Source of the DNA: Eurosta solidaginis
Lineage: Eukaryota > Arthropoda > Insecta > Diptera > Tephritidae
Direction: 5' to 3'
Assembly: GCF_040869045.1 (NCBI RefSeq)
Contig: NC_090323.1
Span: 168,042,083-168,106,082 of the forward strand
DNA: 64,000 nt
Position 1 is the first letter of the stretch, and the number at the start of each line of letters is the position of its first letter. A model generated the notes under the pieces. The model saw only the letters and a program-made list of their open reading frames with translations. It was not told where the DNA came from and made no database searches. This document shows, in pieces, positions 22,336 to 37,482 of this stretch. Position numbers and translations under genes: made by a program.

Positions 22336-25300
22336 TGATAGGATCCCCAAATGATCCCGAAATTATCCAGAAAAATCCACGAAATGACCCCGACGCTATC
22401 GCGGACAGATCCCGAAAACCATCTAGAAATGCCACGGAAGGGTCTCCAAAAGTTCCCGGAATATTCCCAAAAACCCCGAAATGACAACGACACGATTCTA
22501 AACTTATCCAGAGAACCACAAAGAAATGATGCCTGAAGGGTACCAAAATGATCTCGAAATAGTCCCGAAAAAGTTCCGAAATGACCCTGACGGGCTCCCG
22601 GACGGTTCTCAAAAACCATCCAGAAAATATCCAGGAAGGGTCCTTAGGGGATCCACGACGGATCGCGAAAACCATACAGAAATTATTCCGGAAGGGTCCC
22701 AAAATGATCCCGTATTAGTCCCGAAAAAGTCCTGAAATGACCCCGACGTGATCCCAGACGGATTCCGAAAACTATCCAGAAATGATGCCGGAAAGATCCT
22801 CAAATGATCCCCTAATAGTCCCGAAATGACCCTGACGGGATCTCGAACGGACTCCTAAATGACCCTGACGGGATCCCGGACAGATCTCGAAATCCATCCA
22901 GAAATGATCTTGGAAGGGCCCAAAATAATCCCGAAACAATCTCTGAAAAGTCCAGAAATTACCCCGACGGGATCCCGCACGGATCCCAAAAACTATCCAG
23001 AAATGATCCCAAAATGACCGAAAACCATCCAGAAATTATGCCGGAAGGGACCCCAAATGATCCCGAATACCATACAGAAATGATGCCGGAAAATACCCCA
23101 AATGATCCCGAAATAGTCCCGAAAAAGTTCCGAAATGACCCGGAAGGGATCCCGGACGGATCCCGAAAACCATCCAGAAATTATGCCGAAAGGGTCCCCA
23201 AATGATCCGATACCAGTCGATAAAAAGTCCCGAAATAACCCCGACGGGATCCCGGACGGATCCTCAAAATCATATAGAAATGATGCCGGAAGGTACCCCA
23301 AATGATCCCGAAAGTCCCGAAATGACCCTGGCAGGATCCCGTACGGATCCCGAAAACCATCCAGAAATGATGCCGAGAGGCTCCCCTAATTATCCCGTAT
23401 TAGTCCCGAAAAAGTTCTGAAATGACCCCGACGGAATTCCTGACGGATCCCGAAAAGCATCCAGAAATAATGCCGAAAGGGTCCCCAAATCATCCCGTAT
23501 TAGTCGAGAAAAAGTCCTGAATTGACCCAGTTGGGATCCCGGATGGATCCCGAAAACTATCCAGAAATGATGCCGGAAGGTATCCCGAAATAGTCCCGAA
23601 ATGACCCTGACGGGATCCCGGACGGATCCCTAAAACCATCTAGAAATGGTGCCGGTAGGTACCTCAAATGATCCTGAAACAGTACCGAAATGACCCCGAC
23701 GGGATCCCGGACGGATCCCGAAAACCATCTAGAAATGATGCCTGAAGGTACCCCAAATGATCCCGAAATAGTCCCCAAATGATCCCGTATTAGTCGAGAA
23801 AAATTCCCGAAATGACCCCGACGGGATCCCGGACAGATCCTCAAAACCATATAGAAATGATACCGGAAGGTACCCCAAAGGATCCCGAAATAGTTCCGTA
23901 ATGAACCTGACGGGATCCCGAACGGATCCCATAAACCATCTAGAAATGGTGCCGGAAGGTATCTCAAATGATCCCGAAATAGTCCCGAAATGACCCTGAC
24001 GAGATCCCGGACGGATCCCTAAAACCATCTAGAAATGGTGCCGAAAGGTACCTCAAATGATCCTGAAACAGTACCGAAATGACCCCGACGGGATCCCGGA
24101 CGGATCCCGAAAACCATCTAGAAATGATGCCTGAAGGTACCCCAAATGATCCCGAAATAGTCCCGAAATGACCTCGACGGGATACCGAACGGATCCCGAA
24201 AACCATCCAGAAATGATGCCGAAAGCGTCCCCAAATGATCTCGTATTAGTCGAGAAAAATTCCCGAAATGACCCCGACGGGATCCCGGACAGATCCTCAA
24301 AACCATATAGAAATGATGCCGGAAGGTACCCCAAAGGATCCCGAAATAGTTCCGTAATGAACCTGACGGGATCCCGAACGGATCCCATAAACCATCTAGA
24401 AATGGTGCCGGAAGGTATCTCAAATGATCCCGAAATAGTACCGAAATGACCATGACGGGATTCCGGACGGATCCCGAAAACCATCTAGAAATGATGCCGG
24501 AAGGTACCCCAAATGATCCCGAAATATTCCCGAAATGACCCCGACGGGATCCCGGACGGATCCCGAAAACCATCCAGAAATGATGCCGAAAGCGTCCCCA
24601 AATGATCCCGTATTAGTCGAGAAAAAGTCCCGAAATGACACTGACGGGTTCCCGGACGGATCCCGAAAAGCATCCAGATATGATGCCGAAAGGGTCCCCA
24701 AATGATCCCGTATAAGTCGAGAAAAAGTCCAGAAATGACCAAGACGGGATCCCGGACGGATCCCGAAAACCATCCAGAAATGATGCCGAAAGCGTCCTCA
24801 AATGATCCCGTTTTAGTCGAGAAAAAGTCCCGAAATGACCCCGACGGGTTCCCCGACGGATCCCGAAAAGCATCCAGATATGATGCCGAAAGGGTCCCCA
24901 AATGATCCCGTATAAGTCGAAAAAAAGTCCCGAAATGACCAAGACGGGATCCCGGACGGATCCCGAAAACCATCCAGAAATGATGCCGAAAGCGTCCCCA
25001 AATGATCCCGTATTAGTCGAGAAAAAGTCCCGAAATGACCCCGACGGGTTCGCGGACGGATCACGAAAAGCATCCAGATATGATGCCGAAAGGGTCCCCA
25101 AATGATCCCGTATAAGTCGAGAAAAAGTCCCGAAATGACCAAGACGGGATCCCGGACGGATCCCGAAAACCATCTAGCAATGATGACAGAAGCTACCTTA
25201 AATGATCCTGTATTAGTCGAGAAAAAGTCCCGAAATTACCACGACGGGATCCCGGACGGATCCAGAAAACCATCTAGAAATGAAGCCGGAAGGTACCCCA

Positions 25301-27978
25301 AATGATACCGAAATAGTACCGAAATGACCCTGCCGGGATCCCGGACGGAACCCGAAAACCATCTAGAAATGAAGCCGGTAGGTACCCCAAATGATCCCGA
25401 AATAGTACCGAAATAGTACCGAAATGACCCTGACGGGATCCCGGACGGATCCCGAAAACCATCTAGCAATGATGCCGAAAGGGTCCCCAAATGATCTCGT
25501 ATTAGTCGCGAAAAAGTCCTGAAATGACCCCGACGGGATGCCGGACGAATCCCGAAGACCATCCAGAAATGATGCCTAAAGGGACCCAAAATAACCCCGA
25601 AAAAGTCCCGTAATGATCCCGGCAACCATCAAGAATTTATCTCTCGAAGGTACGCAAATGATCCCGAAAGTACCCCGACGGGATCCCGGACGGATCCCGA
25701 AAACCATCCAGAAATGATGCCGAAAGCGTCCCCAAATGATCCCGTATTAGTCGAGAAAAAGTCCCGAAATGACCCCGACGGGTTCCCGGACGGATCACGC
25801 AAAGCATCCAGATATGATGCCGAAAGGGTCCCCAAATGATCCCGTATAAGTCGAGAAAAAGTCCCGAAATGACCAAGACGGGATCCCGGACGGATCCCGA
25901 AAACCATCTAGCAATGATGACGGAAGCTACCTTAAATGATCCTGTATTAGTCGAGAAAAAGTCCCGAAATTACCACGACGGGATCCCGGACGGATCCCGA
26001 AAACCATCTAGAAATGATGCCGGAAGGTACCCCAAATGATCCCGAAATAGTCCCGAAATGACCCCGACGGGATCCCGGACGGATCCCGAAAACCATCCGG
26101 AAATGATGCCGAAAGCGTCCCCAAATGACCTCGTATTAGTCGAGAAAAACTCCCGAAATGACCCCGACGGGTTCCCGGACGGATCCCGAAAAACATCCAG
26201 ATATGATGCCGAAAGGGTCCCCAAATGATCCCGTATAAGTCGAGAAAAAGTCCCGAAATGACCAAGAAGGGATCCCGGACGGATCCCGAAAACCATCTAA
26301 CAATGATGACGGAAGCTACCCTAAATGATCCTGTATTAGTCGAGAAAAAGTACCGAAATTACCACGACGGGATCCCGGACGGATCCAGAAAACCATCTAG
26401 AAATGAAGCCGGAAGGTACTCCAAATGATACCGAAATAGTCCCGAAATGACTCTGACGGGATCCCGGACGGATCCCGAAAATCATCTAGCAATGATGCCG
26501 GAAGCTACCCCAAATGATACCGTATTAGTCGATAAAAAGTCCCGAAATTACGCCGACGGGATCCCGGACGGGTCCAAAAAACCGTCTAGAAATGAAGCCG
26601 GAAGGTACCCCAAATGATCCCGAAATAGTCCCGAAATGACCCTGATTGGATCCTGGACGGATCCCGAAAACCATCTAGCAATGATGCCGGAAGGTACCTC
26701 AAATGAACCCGTATTAGTCGAGAAAAAGTCCCAAAATTACCCTGAAGGGATCCCGAACGGATCCCGAAAACCATACAGAAATGATGCCGAAAAGGTCCCC
26801 AAATGATCCCGTATAAGTCGAGAAAAAGTCCCGAAATGACCATGACGGGATCCCGGACGGATCCCGAAAACCATCCAGAAATGGTGCCAAAAGCGTCCCC
26901 AAGTGATCCCGTATTAGTCGAGAAAAAGTCCCGAAATGACCCCGACGGGATCCCGGACGGATCCCGAAAACCATCTAGAAATGATGCCGGAAGGTACCCC
27001 AAATGATCCCGAAATAGTCCCGAAATGACCCCGACGGGATCCCGGACGGATCCCGAAAACCATCCAGAAATGATGCCGAAAGCGTCCCCAAATGATCCCG
27101 TATTAGTCGAGAAAAAGTCCCGAAATGACCGCGACGGAATCCCTGATGGATTCCGAAAACCATCTAGAAATGATGCCGGAAGGTACCTCAAATGAACCCG
27201 TATTAGTCGAGAAAAAGTCCCAAAATGACCCTGAAGGGATCCCGAACGGATCCCGAAAACCATACAGAAATGATGCCGAAAAGGTCCCCAAATGATCCCG
27301 TATTAGAAGAGAAAAAGTCCCGAAATGACCCCGACGGGATCCCAAACGGATCCCGAAAACCATCCAGAAATGATGCCGGAAGAGCCCCCAAATGACCCCG
27401 GAAGAGCCACAAATGATCCCGAAAAAGTCCCCAAATTACCCCGACGAGATCCCGGACGGATCCCGAAAACCATCCAGAAATGATGCCGAAAGGGTCCCCA
27501 AATGATCCCGTATTAGTCGCGAAAAAGTCCTGAAATGACCCCGAAGGGATGCCGGACGAATCCCGAAGACCATCCAGAAATGATGCCTAAAGGGACCCAA
27601 AATAACCCCGAAAAAGTCCCGTAATGATCCCGGCAACCATCAAGAATTTATCTCTCGAAGGTACGCAAATGATCCCGAAAGTACTCCGACGGGATCCCGG
27701 ACGGATGCCGAAAACCATCCAGAAATGATGCCGGAAGGGTCCCCAAATAATCGCGAAATAATCCCGAAATGATTCCGGAATAGTCCCGAAAATGTCCCAA
27801 AATAACCTCGACGGGATCCCGGACGGATCCCGAAAACTATACAGAACTGATCCCGGAAGGGTCCTAAAATGATCCCGAAATAGTCCCGAAAAAGTCCCGA
27901 AATTACCCCGGCGGAATCCCGGACCGATCCCGAAAACCATCCTGAAATGACCCCGGAAGGGCCTCGATATGACCCTTA
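22336..27978 (+). repeat. Satellite block 2
   Basis: Diverged monomers at 22336-23200 give way to regular 89- to 100-bp monomers, then to the near-identical duplicate of block 1b from 25680. Within it, 24600-25200 is a clean dimeric array. All ORFs are repeat readings. Confidence 0.95.
24600..25200 (+). repeat. 200-bp dimeric higher-order repeat (2 x 100 bp)
   Basis: AATGATCCCGTATAAGTCGA occurs at 24701, 24901 and 25101. The alternate monomers (CCCGTTTTAG or CCCGTATTAG) fall midway, for example 25001. Alternating caagacggga and ccgacgggtt variants confirm the dimer. Confidence 0.9.
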
Positions 27979-28788
27979 CGGGATTACAAATAAGGTGAAA
28001 CTAATTATAAAACCATGTTAATAAGGCAGCAGTCGCATTGGAGCGAATGAAAAGTTACATAGAAACATACTGGTAAAGCTAATAAAAGCGTGCTAATAAA
28101 AACAATTGAAGGAGGGCGGATGGCGGGTGTAGAAGGAGAGGACTACTGATCGTTCCTCCAAAATTGTCTAGATCTCGATCTGTATGTGTCAGATACCAAA
28201 AACTATTGATTTAGGAGAAAATTTATATTGAGTTATAACAATTTATAGATTTTACACCAGAGGGTGATAAAGGGGGGAGGGGGGCGGCGGAGTGTTTCAC
28301 TGCTTACTTTGTAAGCCCTCGACTTATTTGACCCCTTGAGTCTGTGATATTGGTGAAGGCCAGAATACGTAAAGTTATAATGAGTAAAAATTATTAAAAA
28401 GTAATTGCTCGAAGGGGTCGTGGAACCCCCACCCCTCTTTCCATGTTCGAAAAAAATTTCGCTAGTAGACTACTGTCTGTGTCCCAAATTTCATCAAAAT
28501 CCGTGTAGCCATTCTGGCGTGATTCAGTCGCAAAGACGAAAAAATATAATAATTAAATTATAACTCTTCCTAGGGGGCGGAGACCACGCCCATTTTAAAA
28601 ATATATAGCTAGTAGATCCTTCTAGACTATTGGCTATATGTGTGCAAAATTTCATCCAAATCGGTCCAGCCGTTCTTGCGTTATTGAGTCACAAAGACAA
28701 ACGTCTGGACAAACATCCAAACATCCAAACATCCAAACATCCAAACATCCAAACATCTTAACATCCAAACTTTCCCATTTATAATATA
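27979..28788 (+). repeat. Right-end module, unit 2
   Basis: Same order of blocks as 21409-22177, with about seven AAACATCC-type copies (28710-28770) and small indels in the G-rich tract near 28270. It abuts the left-end module of unit 3. Confidence 0.8.
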
Positions 28789-28950
28789 CTAGCCTTTACC
28801 CGCGGCCACGTCCGCAAGGAGAAATTAAAATATATGGGTTATTCGCGTTAGCCTGCTTATCAAGTTGTCTGTTTAAAATTTTGTTTTCTGTCTAATGCAT
28901 TTTATTTTTGTAATTGAGTAAAAAAAAAGAACTAAATGAGCTGATAACCT
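28789..28950 (+). repeat. Left-end module, unit 3
   Basis: tactagcctttacccgcggc followed by cacgtccgcaaggagaaatt. Third copy of the module, placed directly before satellite block 3. Confidence 0.8.
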
Positions 28951-31900
28951 GATAGGATCCCAAATGATCCCGATATTATCCAGAAAAAGTTACGAAATGA
29001 CCCCAACGCTATCGCGGACGGATCCCGAAAACCATCCAGAAATGCCCCGAAAGGGTCTCCAAAAGTTCCCGGAATAGTCCCAAAAAAACCCGAAATGACG
29101 ATACGATTCTAGACGTATCCAGAGAACCACACAGAAATGATCCCTGAAGGTGTTCCAAAATGATCCCGAAAAGGTTCCGAAATGACCCTGACGGGCTCCC
29201 GGGCGGATCTCAAAAACCATCCAGAAAATATCCAGGAAGGGTCCCTAAATTATCCCCACATAGTCCAGAAAAAGTTCCGAAATGGCTCCGAGGGGATCCA
29301 CGACGCATCGCAAAAACCATACAGAAATGATTCCGGAAGGATCCAAAATGATCCCGAAATAGTCCGGAAATGACCCAGATGGGATCCCGCACAGATCCAG
29401 AAATGATCCCGGAAGGGTCCAAAAACTATCCCGGAAAAGTAACAAAAAATCCCGAAATGGCTCCTACGGCATCCCGGACGGATCCAGAAATGATCTCGAC
29501 AGGTTCCCCAAATGATCCCAAAATGGTCCCGAAATGACCCTGATGGATCCGGCAAACCATCAAGAAATTATGCCGGAAGGGCCCCAAATGATTCCAAAAT
29601 AATACAGAAAAAGTCACGAAACGACCCCAAGAGGATCACCAAATGATCCCGAAATAACCCCGACGGGATCCCGGACAAATCCCGAAAACCATCCAGAAAT
29701 GATGCCGGAAGGGATCCCAAATGATTCCGAAAAAGTCCCGCATTGATTCCGACGGGATCCCGAACGGATACCGAAAATCATCCAGAAATGATGCTGGTAG
29801 GTACCCCAAATGATCCCGAAATAGTCCCCAAATGACCCCACGAGATCCCGGACGGATACCGAAAACCATCCAGAAATGATGCCGGAAGGGATCCCAAATG
29901 ATTCCGAAAAAGTCCCGCAATGATTCGACAGGATCTCGAACGGATACCGAAAATCATCCAGAAGTGATGCCGGAAAGGTCCTCAAATGATCACCTAATAA
30001 TCCCAAAATTACCCTTAAGGGATCCTGGACGGATCCCGTAAACCATCCAGAAAAGATCCCGATATAGTCCCGAAGAAGTCCCGAAATGACCCTGACGGGA
30101 TCTCGAACGCATCCCTAAATGACCCTGACGGGATCCCGGACAGATCCCGAAATCCATCCAGAAATGATCTTGGGAGGGACCCCAATTGATCCCGAAAAAG
30201 TCCCGCAATGATTCCGACGGGATCCTGAACGGATACCGAAAACCATTCAGAAGTGATGCCGGAAAGGTCCTCAAATGATCACCTAATAGTCCCAAAATTA
30301 CCCTGACGGCATCCCTGACTGATCCCGAAATCCATCCAGAAATGATCTTGGGAAGGTCCCAAAATGATCCTGAAATAGTCTCGGAAAAGTCCAGAAATTA
30401 CCCTGACGGGTCCCCGGACGAAACCTGAAAGCCATCCTTAAATGATCCCGAAAAAGTCCCGAAATGACCCTGACGGGACCCCGAAAGGATCCCGAAAACT
30501 ATCCAGAAATGATGCCGGAAAGGTCCTCAAATGATCTCCTAATAGTTCCGAAAATACCCTAACGGGATCCCGAACGGATCCCGACAACTATTTAGAAATG
30601 ATGCCGAAAGGGCCTGCAAATGATCCCGTATTAGTCGAGAAAAAGTCCCAAAATGACCCCGACGGTATACCGGACGAATCCCAAAAACCATCCAGAAATG
30701 ATGCCGGAGGACCCCAAATGATCCCGAAAAAGTCCCGACGGGATCCTGAACGGATACCGAAAACCATGCAGAAGTGATGCCGGAAAGGTCCTCAAATGAT
30801 CATCTAATAGTCCCAAAATGACCCTGACGGCATCCCTGGCTGATCCCGAAGTCCATCCAGAAATGATCTTTGGAAGGTCCCAAAATGACTCCGAAATAGT
30901 CTCGGAAAAGTCCAGAAATTACCCTGACGGGTTCCCGGACGAATCCTGAAAACAAATCTTAAATGTTGCCGAAAAAGTCCCGAAATGACCCTGATGGGAC
31001 CCCGAAAGGATCCCGAAAACTATCCAGAAATGATGCCGGAAAGGTTCCGAAAAGACCCTGACGGGATCCCGAACGGATCCCGAAAACTATCCAGAAATAG
31101 TACCGAAAGGGCCCGCAAATTATCCCGTATTAGTCGAGAAAAAGTCCCGAAATAACCCCGACGGGATGCCGGACGATTCCCAAAAACCATCCAGAAATGA
31201 TGCCGGAAGGGACCCCAAATGATCCCGAAAAGTCAAGCAATTATTCCGACGGGATCCTGAACGGATACCGAAAACCATTCAGAAGTGATGCGGAAAGGTC
31301 CTCAAATGATCTCCTAATAGTTCCGAAAATACCCTAACGGGATCCCGAACGGATCCCGACAACTATTTAGAAATGATGCCGAAAGGGCCTGCAAATGATC
31401 CCGTAATAGTCGAGAAAAAGTCCCAAAATGACCCCGACGGGATGCCGGACGATTCCCAAAAACCATCCAGAAATGTTGCCGTAAGGGACCCCAAATGATC
31501 CCGAAAAAGTCAAGCAATTATTCCGACGGGATCCTGAACGGATACCGAAAACCATTCAGAAGTGATGCGGAAAGGTCCTTAAATGATCACCTAATAGTAC
31601 CAAAATGACCCTGAGGGGATACCGGACAGATCCCGAAATCCATCCAGAAATGATCTTAGGAAGGTCCCAAGATGATCCCGAAATAGTCTCGGAAAAGTCC
31701 AGAAATTACCCTGACGGGTTCCCGGACGAATCCTGAAAGCCATCCTTAAATGATCCCGAAATGACCCTGATGGTATCCCGAAAGGATTCCGAAAACTATC
31801 CAGAAATGATGCCGGAAAGGTCCTCAAATGATCCCCTAATAGTCCCGAAATGACCTTGACGGGATCCCGACAACTATCCAGAAATGATGCCGAAAGGGTC

Positions 31901-34900
31901 CGCAAATGATCCCGTATTAGTCGAGAAAAAGTCCCGAAATGACCCTGACGGGATCCCGGACGAATCCCAAAAACCATCCAGAAATGATGCCGGTAGGTAT
32001 CCCAAATAATCCCGAAATAGTCCCGAAATGACCTCGTCGGCATCCCGGACGGATCCCGAAAACCATCCAGAAATGATGCCGGAAGAGCCCCCAAATGATC
32101 CCGCAAAAGTCGCCAAATGACCCCGTCGAGATCCCGGACGGATCCCGAAAACCGTCCAGATATGATGTCGGAAGAGCCCCCAAGTGATCCCGCAAAAGTC
32201 CCAAAATGACCCCGACAGGATCCCGGACGGATCCCGTAAACCATCCAGAAATGATGCCGGAGGAGACCCCAAATGATCCCGCTAAAGTCCCAAAATGACC
32301 CCGACAGGGTCCCGGACGGATACCGAAAACCATCTAGAAAAGTGGCCGGAAGATACCCCAAATGATCCCGAAAAAGTCCTGAAATGATCCAGACGGGATC
32401 CCGGACGAATCCCGAAAACTATCCATCTAGGTACCCCAAATGATCCCGAAATAGTCCCGAAATGACCCCGCCGGGATCACGGGCGGATCCCGAAAAAGTC
32501 CTGAAATGACCCCGACGGGATCCCGAACGGATCCCTAAAACTATCCAGAAATGATGTCGGAAAGGTCCCCAAATAACCCCCTAAAAGTCCCGAAATTACG
32601 CCGACGGAATCCCGGATGGATCCGGAAACCATCCAGAAATGCTGCCGGAGGAGACCCCAAATGATCCCGCTAAAGTCCCAAAATGACCCCGACAGGGTCC
32701 CGGACGGATCCCGTAAACCATCCAGAAATGATGCCGGTAGGTACCCCAAATGGTCCCGATATGACCCCGTCGGGATCCCGAACGGATCACTAAAACTATC
32801 CAGAAATGATGCCGAAAGGGTCCCCAAATTATCCTGTATTAGTCGAGAAAAAGTTCCGAAATGACTCCGACGGGATCCCGGACGGATCCCTAATACCATC
32901 TAGAATTGATACCGGAAGGTACCCCAAATGATGCCGAAATAGTCCCGAAATGACATCGACGGTATCCCGGACGGATCCCGAAAACCATCTAGAAATGATG
33001 CCGGAAGAGACCCCAAATCATCCCGCAAAGGTCCCAAAATGACCCCGACAGGATCCCGGACGGATCCCGAAAACCATCCAGAAATGATGCCGGAGGAGAC
33101 CCCAAATGATCCCGCTAAAGTCCCAAAATGACCCCGACAGGGTCCCGGACGGATCCCGTAAACCATCCAGAAATGATGCCGGAAGAGACCCCAAATGATC
33201 TCGCAAAAGTCCCAAAATGACCCCGACAGGATCCCGGACGGATCTCGTAAACCATCCAGAAATGATGCCGGAAAGGTTCCCAAATTATCCCCAAATAGTC
33301 CCAAAATTACCCTGACGGTATCCCGGACGGATCACGAAAACCATCCGGAAATGATGGCGAAAGGGTCCCCAAATGATCCCGCATTAGTCGCGGGTTCCGA
33401 AATGACCCTGACGGGATCCCCGAAGGATCCCGGAAACTATCCAGAAATGATACCGGAAAGGTTCCCAAGTTATCCCCAAATAGTCCCGAAATTACCCTGA
33501 CGGTATGCCGGACGGATACCGAAAACCATCTAGAAAAGTGGCCGGAAGATACCCCAAATGATCCCGAAAAAGTCCTGAAATGATCCAGACAGGATCCCGG
33601 ACGAATCCCGAAAACTATCCATCTAGGTACCCCAAATGATCCCGAAATAGTCCCGAAATGACCCCGCCGGGATCACGGGCGGATCCCGAAAAAGTCCTGA
33701 AATGACCCCGACGGGATCCCGTACGGATCCCGAAAATCATCCAGAAATGATGAAGGTAGGTACCCAAATGATCCCGAAATAGTCCCGAAATTATCCCGAC
33801 GGGATCCCGGACGGATCCCGAAAACCAACCAGAAATGATGCCGGTAGGTACCCCAAATGGTCCCGATATGACCCCGTCGGGATCCCGAACGGATCCCTAA
33901 AACTATCCAGAAATGATGCCGGAAAGGTCCCCAAATAACCCCCTAATAGTCCCGAAATTACGCCGACGGAATCCCGGATGGATCCGGAAACCATCCAGAA
34001 ATGATGCCGGAGGAGACCCCAAATGATCCCGCTAAAGTCCCAAAATGACCCCGACAGGGTCCCGGGCGGATTCCGTAAACCATCCAGAAATGATGCCGGT
34101 AGGTACCCCAAATGGTCCCGATATGACCCCGTCGGGATCCCGAACGGATCCCTAAAACTATCCAGAAATGATGCCGAAAGGGTCCCCAAATTATCCTGTA
34201 TTAGTCGAGAAAAAGTTCCGAAATGACTCCGACGGGATCCCGGACGGATCCCTAAAACCATCTAGAATTGATACCGGAAGGTACCCCAAATGATCCCGAA
34301 ATAGTCCCGAAATGACCCCGCCGGGATCACGGGCGGATCCCGAAAAAGTCCTGAAATGACCCCGACGGGATCCCGTACGGATCCCGAAAATCTTCCAGAA
34401 ATGATGAAGGTAGGTACCCAAATGATCCCGAAATAGTCCCGAAATTATCCCGACGGGATCCCGGACGGATCCCGAAAACCAACCAGAAATGATGCCGGTA
34501 GGTACCCCAAATGGTCCCGATATGACCCCGTCGGGATCCCGAACGGATCCCTAAAACTATCCAGAAATGATGCCGGAAAGGTCCCCAAATAACCCCCTAA
34601 TAGTCCCGAAATTACGCCGACGGAATCCCGGATGGATCCGGAAACCATCCAGAAATGATGCCGGAGGAGACCCAAAATGATCCCGCTAAAGTCCCAAAAT
34701 GACCCCGACAGGATCCCGGACGGATCCCGAAAACCATCCAGAAATGATGCCGGAGGAGACCCCAAATGATGCCGCTAAAGTCCCAAAATGACCCCGACAG
34801 GGTCCCGGACGGATCCCGTAAACCATCCAGAAATGATGGCGGAAGAGACCCCAAATGATCTCGCAAAAGTCCCAAAATGACCCCGACAGGCTCCCGGACG

Positions 34901-37482
34901 GATCTCGTAAACCATCCAGAAATGATGCCGGAAGAGACCCCAAATGATCCCGCAACAGTCCCAAAATGACCCCGACAGGATCCCGGACGGATCCCGAAAA
35001 CCATCCAGAAATGATGCCGGGAGAGACCCCAAATGATCCCGCAAAAGTCTCAAAATGACCCCGACAGGATCCCGGACGGATCCCGTAAACCATCCAGAAA
35101 TGATGCCGGAAGAGAACCCAAATGATCCCGCAAAAGGCCCAAAATGACCCCGACATGATCCCGGACGGATCCCGTAAACCATCCAGAAATGATGCCGGAA
35201 GAGACCCCAAATGATCCCGAAAAAGTCCCAAAATGACCCCGACAGGATCCCGGACGGATACCGAAAACCATACAGAAATGATGCCGGAAGAGACCCCAAA
35301 TGATCCCGAAAAAGTCTCAAAATGACGCCGACAGGATCCCGGACGGATCCTGTAAACCATCCAGAAATGATGCCGGAAGAGACCCCAAATGATCCCGCAA
35401 AAGTCCCAAAATGACCCCGACAGGATCCCGGACGGATCCCGAAAACCATCCAGAAATGATGCCGGAAGAGACCCTAAATGATCCCGCAAAAGTCCCAAAA
35501 TGACCCCGACAGGATCCCGGACAGATCCCGAAAACCATCCAGAAATGATGCCGGTAGGTACCCCAAATGGTCCCGATATGACCCCGTCGGGATCCCGAAC
35601 GGATCCCTAAAACTATCCAGAAATGATGCGGAAAGGGTCCCCAAATGATCCTGTATTAGTCGAGAAAAAATTCCGAAATGACTCCGACGGGATCCCGGAC
35701 GGAGCCCGAAAACCATCTAGAATTGATAGCGGAAGGTACCCCAAATGATGCCGAAATAGTCCCGAAGTGACAGCGACGGGATCCCGGACGGACCCCGAAA
35801 ACCATCCAGAAATGATGCCGGAGGAGACCCCAAATGATCCCGCTAAAGTCCCAAATTGACCCCGACAGGGTCCCGGACGGATCCCGTAAACCATCCAGAA
35901 TTGATGCCGGAAGAGACCCCAAATGATCCCGCAAAAGTCCCAAAATGACCTTGACAGGATCCCGGACGGATCCCGAAAACCATCCAGAAATGATGCCGGG
36001 AGAGACCCCAAATGATCCCGCAAAAGTCCCAAAATGACCCCGACAGGATCCCGGACGGATCCCGTAAACCATCCAGAAATGATGCCGGAGGAGACCCCAA
36101 ATGATCCCGCTAAAGTCCCAAAATGACCCCGACAGGGTCCCGGACGGATCCCGTAAACCATCCAGAAATGATGCCGGAAGAGACCCCAAATGATGCCGGA
36201 AGAGACCCCAAATGATCCCGCAAAAGTCCCAAAATGACCCCGACAGGATCCCGGACGGATCCCGTAAACCATCCAGAAATGATGCCGGAAGAGACCACAA
36301 ATGATCCCGCAAAAGTCCCAAAATGACCCCGACAGGATCCCGGACGGATCCCGTAAACCATCCAGAAATGATGCCGGAGGAGACCCCAAATGATCCCGCA
36401 AAAGTCCCAAAATGACCCCGACAGGATCCCGGACGGATCCCGTAAACCATCCAGAAATGATGCCGGAAGAGACCCCAAATGATCCCGCAAAAGTCCCAAA
36501 ATGACGCCGACGGGATCCCGGACGGATCCCGTAAACCATCCAGAAATGATGCCGAAAGGTTCCCCAAATGATGCTGTATTAGTCGAGAAAAAGTTCCGAA
36601 ATGACCCCGACGGGATCCCGGATGGATCCCGAAAACCATCTAGAAATGATGCCGGAAGGTACCCCAAATGATGCCGTAATAGTCCCGAAATGACATCGAC
36701 GGGATCCCGGACGGATCCCGAAAACCATCCAGAAATGATGCCGGAAGAGACCCCAAATGATCCCGCAAAAGTCCCAAAATGACCCCGACAGGATCCCGGA
36801 CGTATCCCGAAAACCATCCAGAAATGATGCAGGAATGGACCTCAAATGGTCCCGAAATGACACCGACGGGATCCCGGACGGATACCGAAAACCATCCAGA
36901 AATGATGCAGGCAGGTACCCCAAGTTATCCCGAAATAGTCCCGAAATGACCCTGACGGGATCGCGGACGGATCTCGACAACCATGCAGAAATGATGCCGG
37001 AAGATACCCCTAATGATCCCGAAATAGCCCCGAAATGGTCCCGACGGGATCCCGGACGGATCCCTAAAACCATCCAGGAATGATTACGGAAAGGACCCAA
37101 ACTGACCCCGAAAAAGTCCCGTAATGATCCCGGAAACCATCAAGAATTTATCTCTCGAATGTACGCAAATGATCCCGAAAGTACCCCGACGGGATCCCGG
37201 ACGGATCCCGAAAACCATCCAGAAATGATGCCGGAAGGGTCCCCAAATGATCGCGAAATAGTCCCGAAATGATTCCGGAATAGTCCCGAAAATGTTCCAA
37301 AATAACCCCGACGGGATCCCGGACGGATCCCGTAAACTATACAGAAATGATCCCGGAAGGGTCCCAAAATGATCCCGAAATAGTCCCGAAAAAGTCCCGA
37401 AATCACCCCGGCGTAATCCCGGACCGATCCCGAAAACCATCCAGAAATGGTCCCGGAAGGGTCTCTATATGACCCTTACGGG
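28951..37482 (+). repeat. Satellite block 3
   Basis: Monomers are diverged and irregular at 28951-31600 (including a ~778-bp duplication, 30535 versus 31313). Mixed 89-bp segments follow at 31870-34680, then a homogenised 89-bp core at 34680-36500. The end (36980-37482) matches 18480-18984 at an offset of about 18.5 kb, so blocks 1a and 3 share their right edge. Confidence 0.95.

Noticed and set aside
11836..37482. CRISPR-like array because of regular repeats
   Set aside because: Monomers are tandem with no unique spacers of constant length, and the DNA is eukaryotic.
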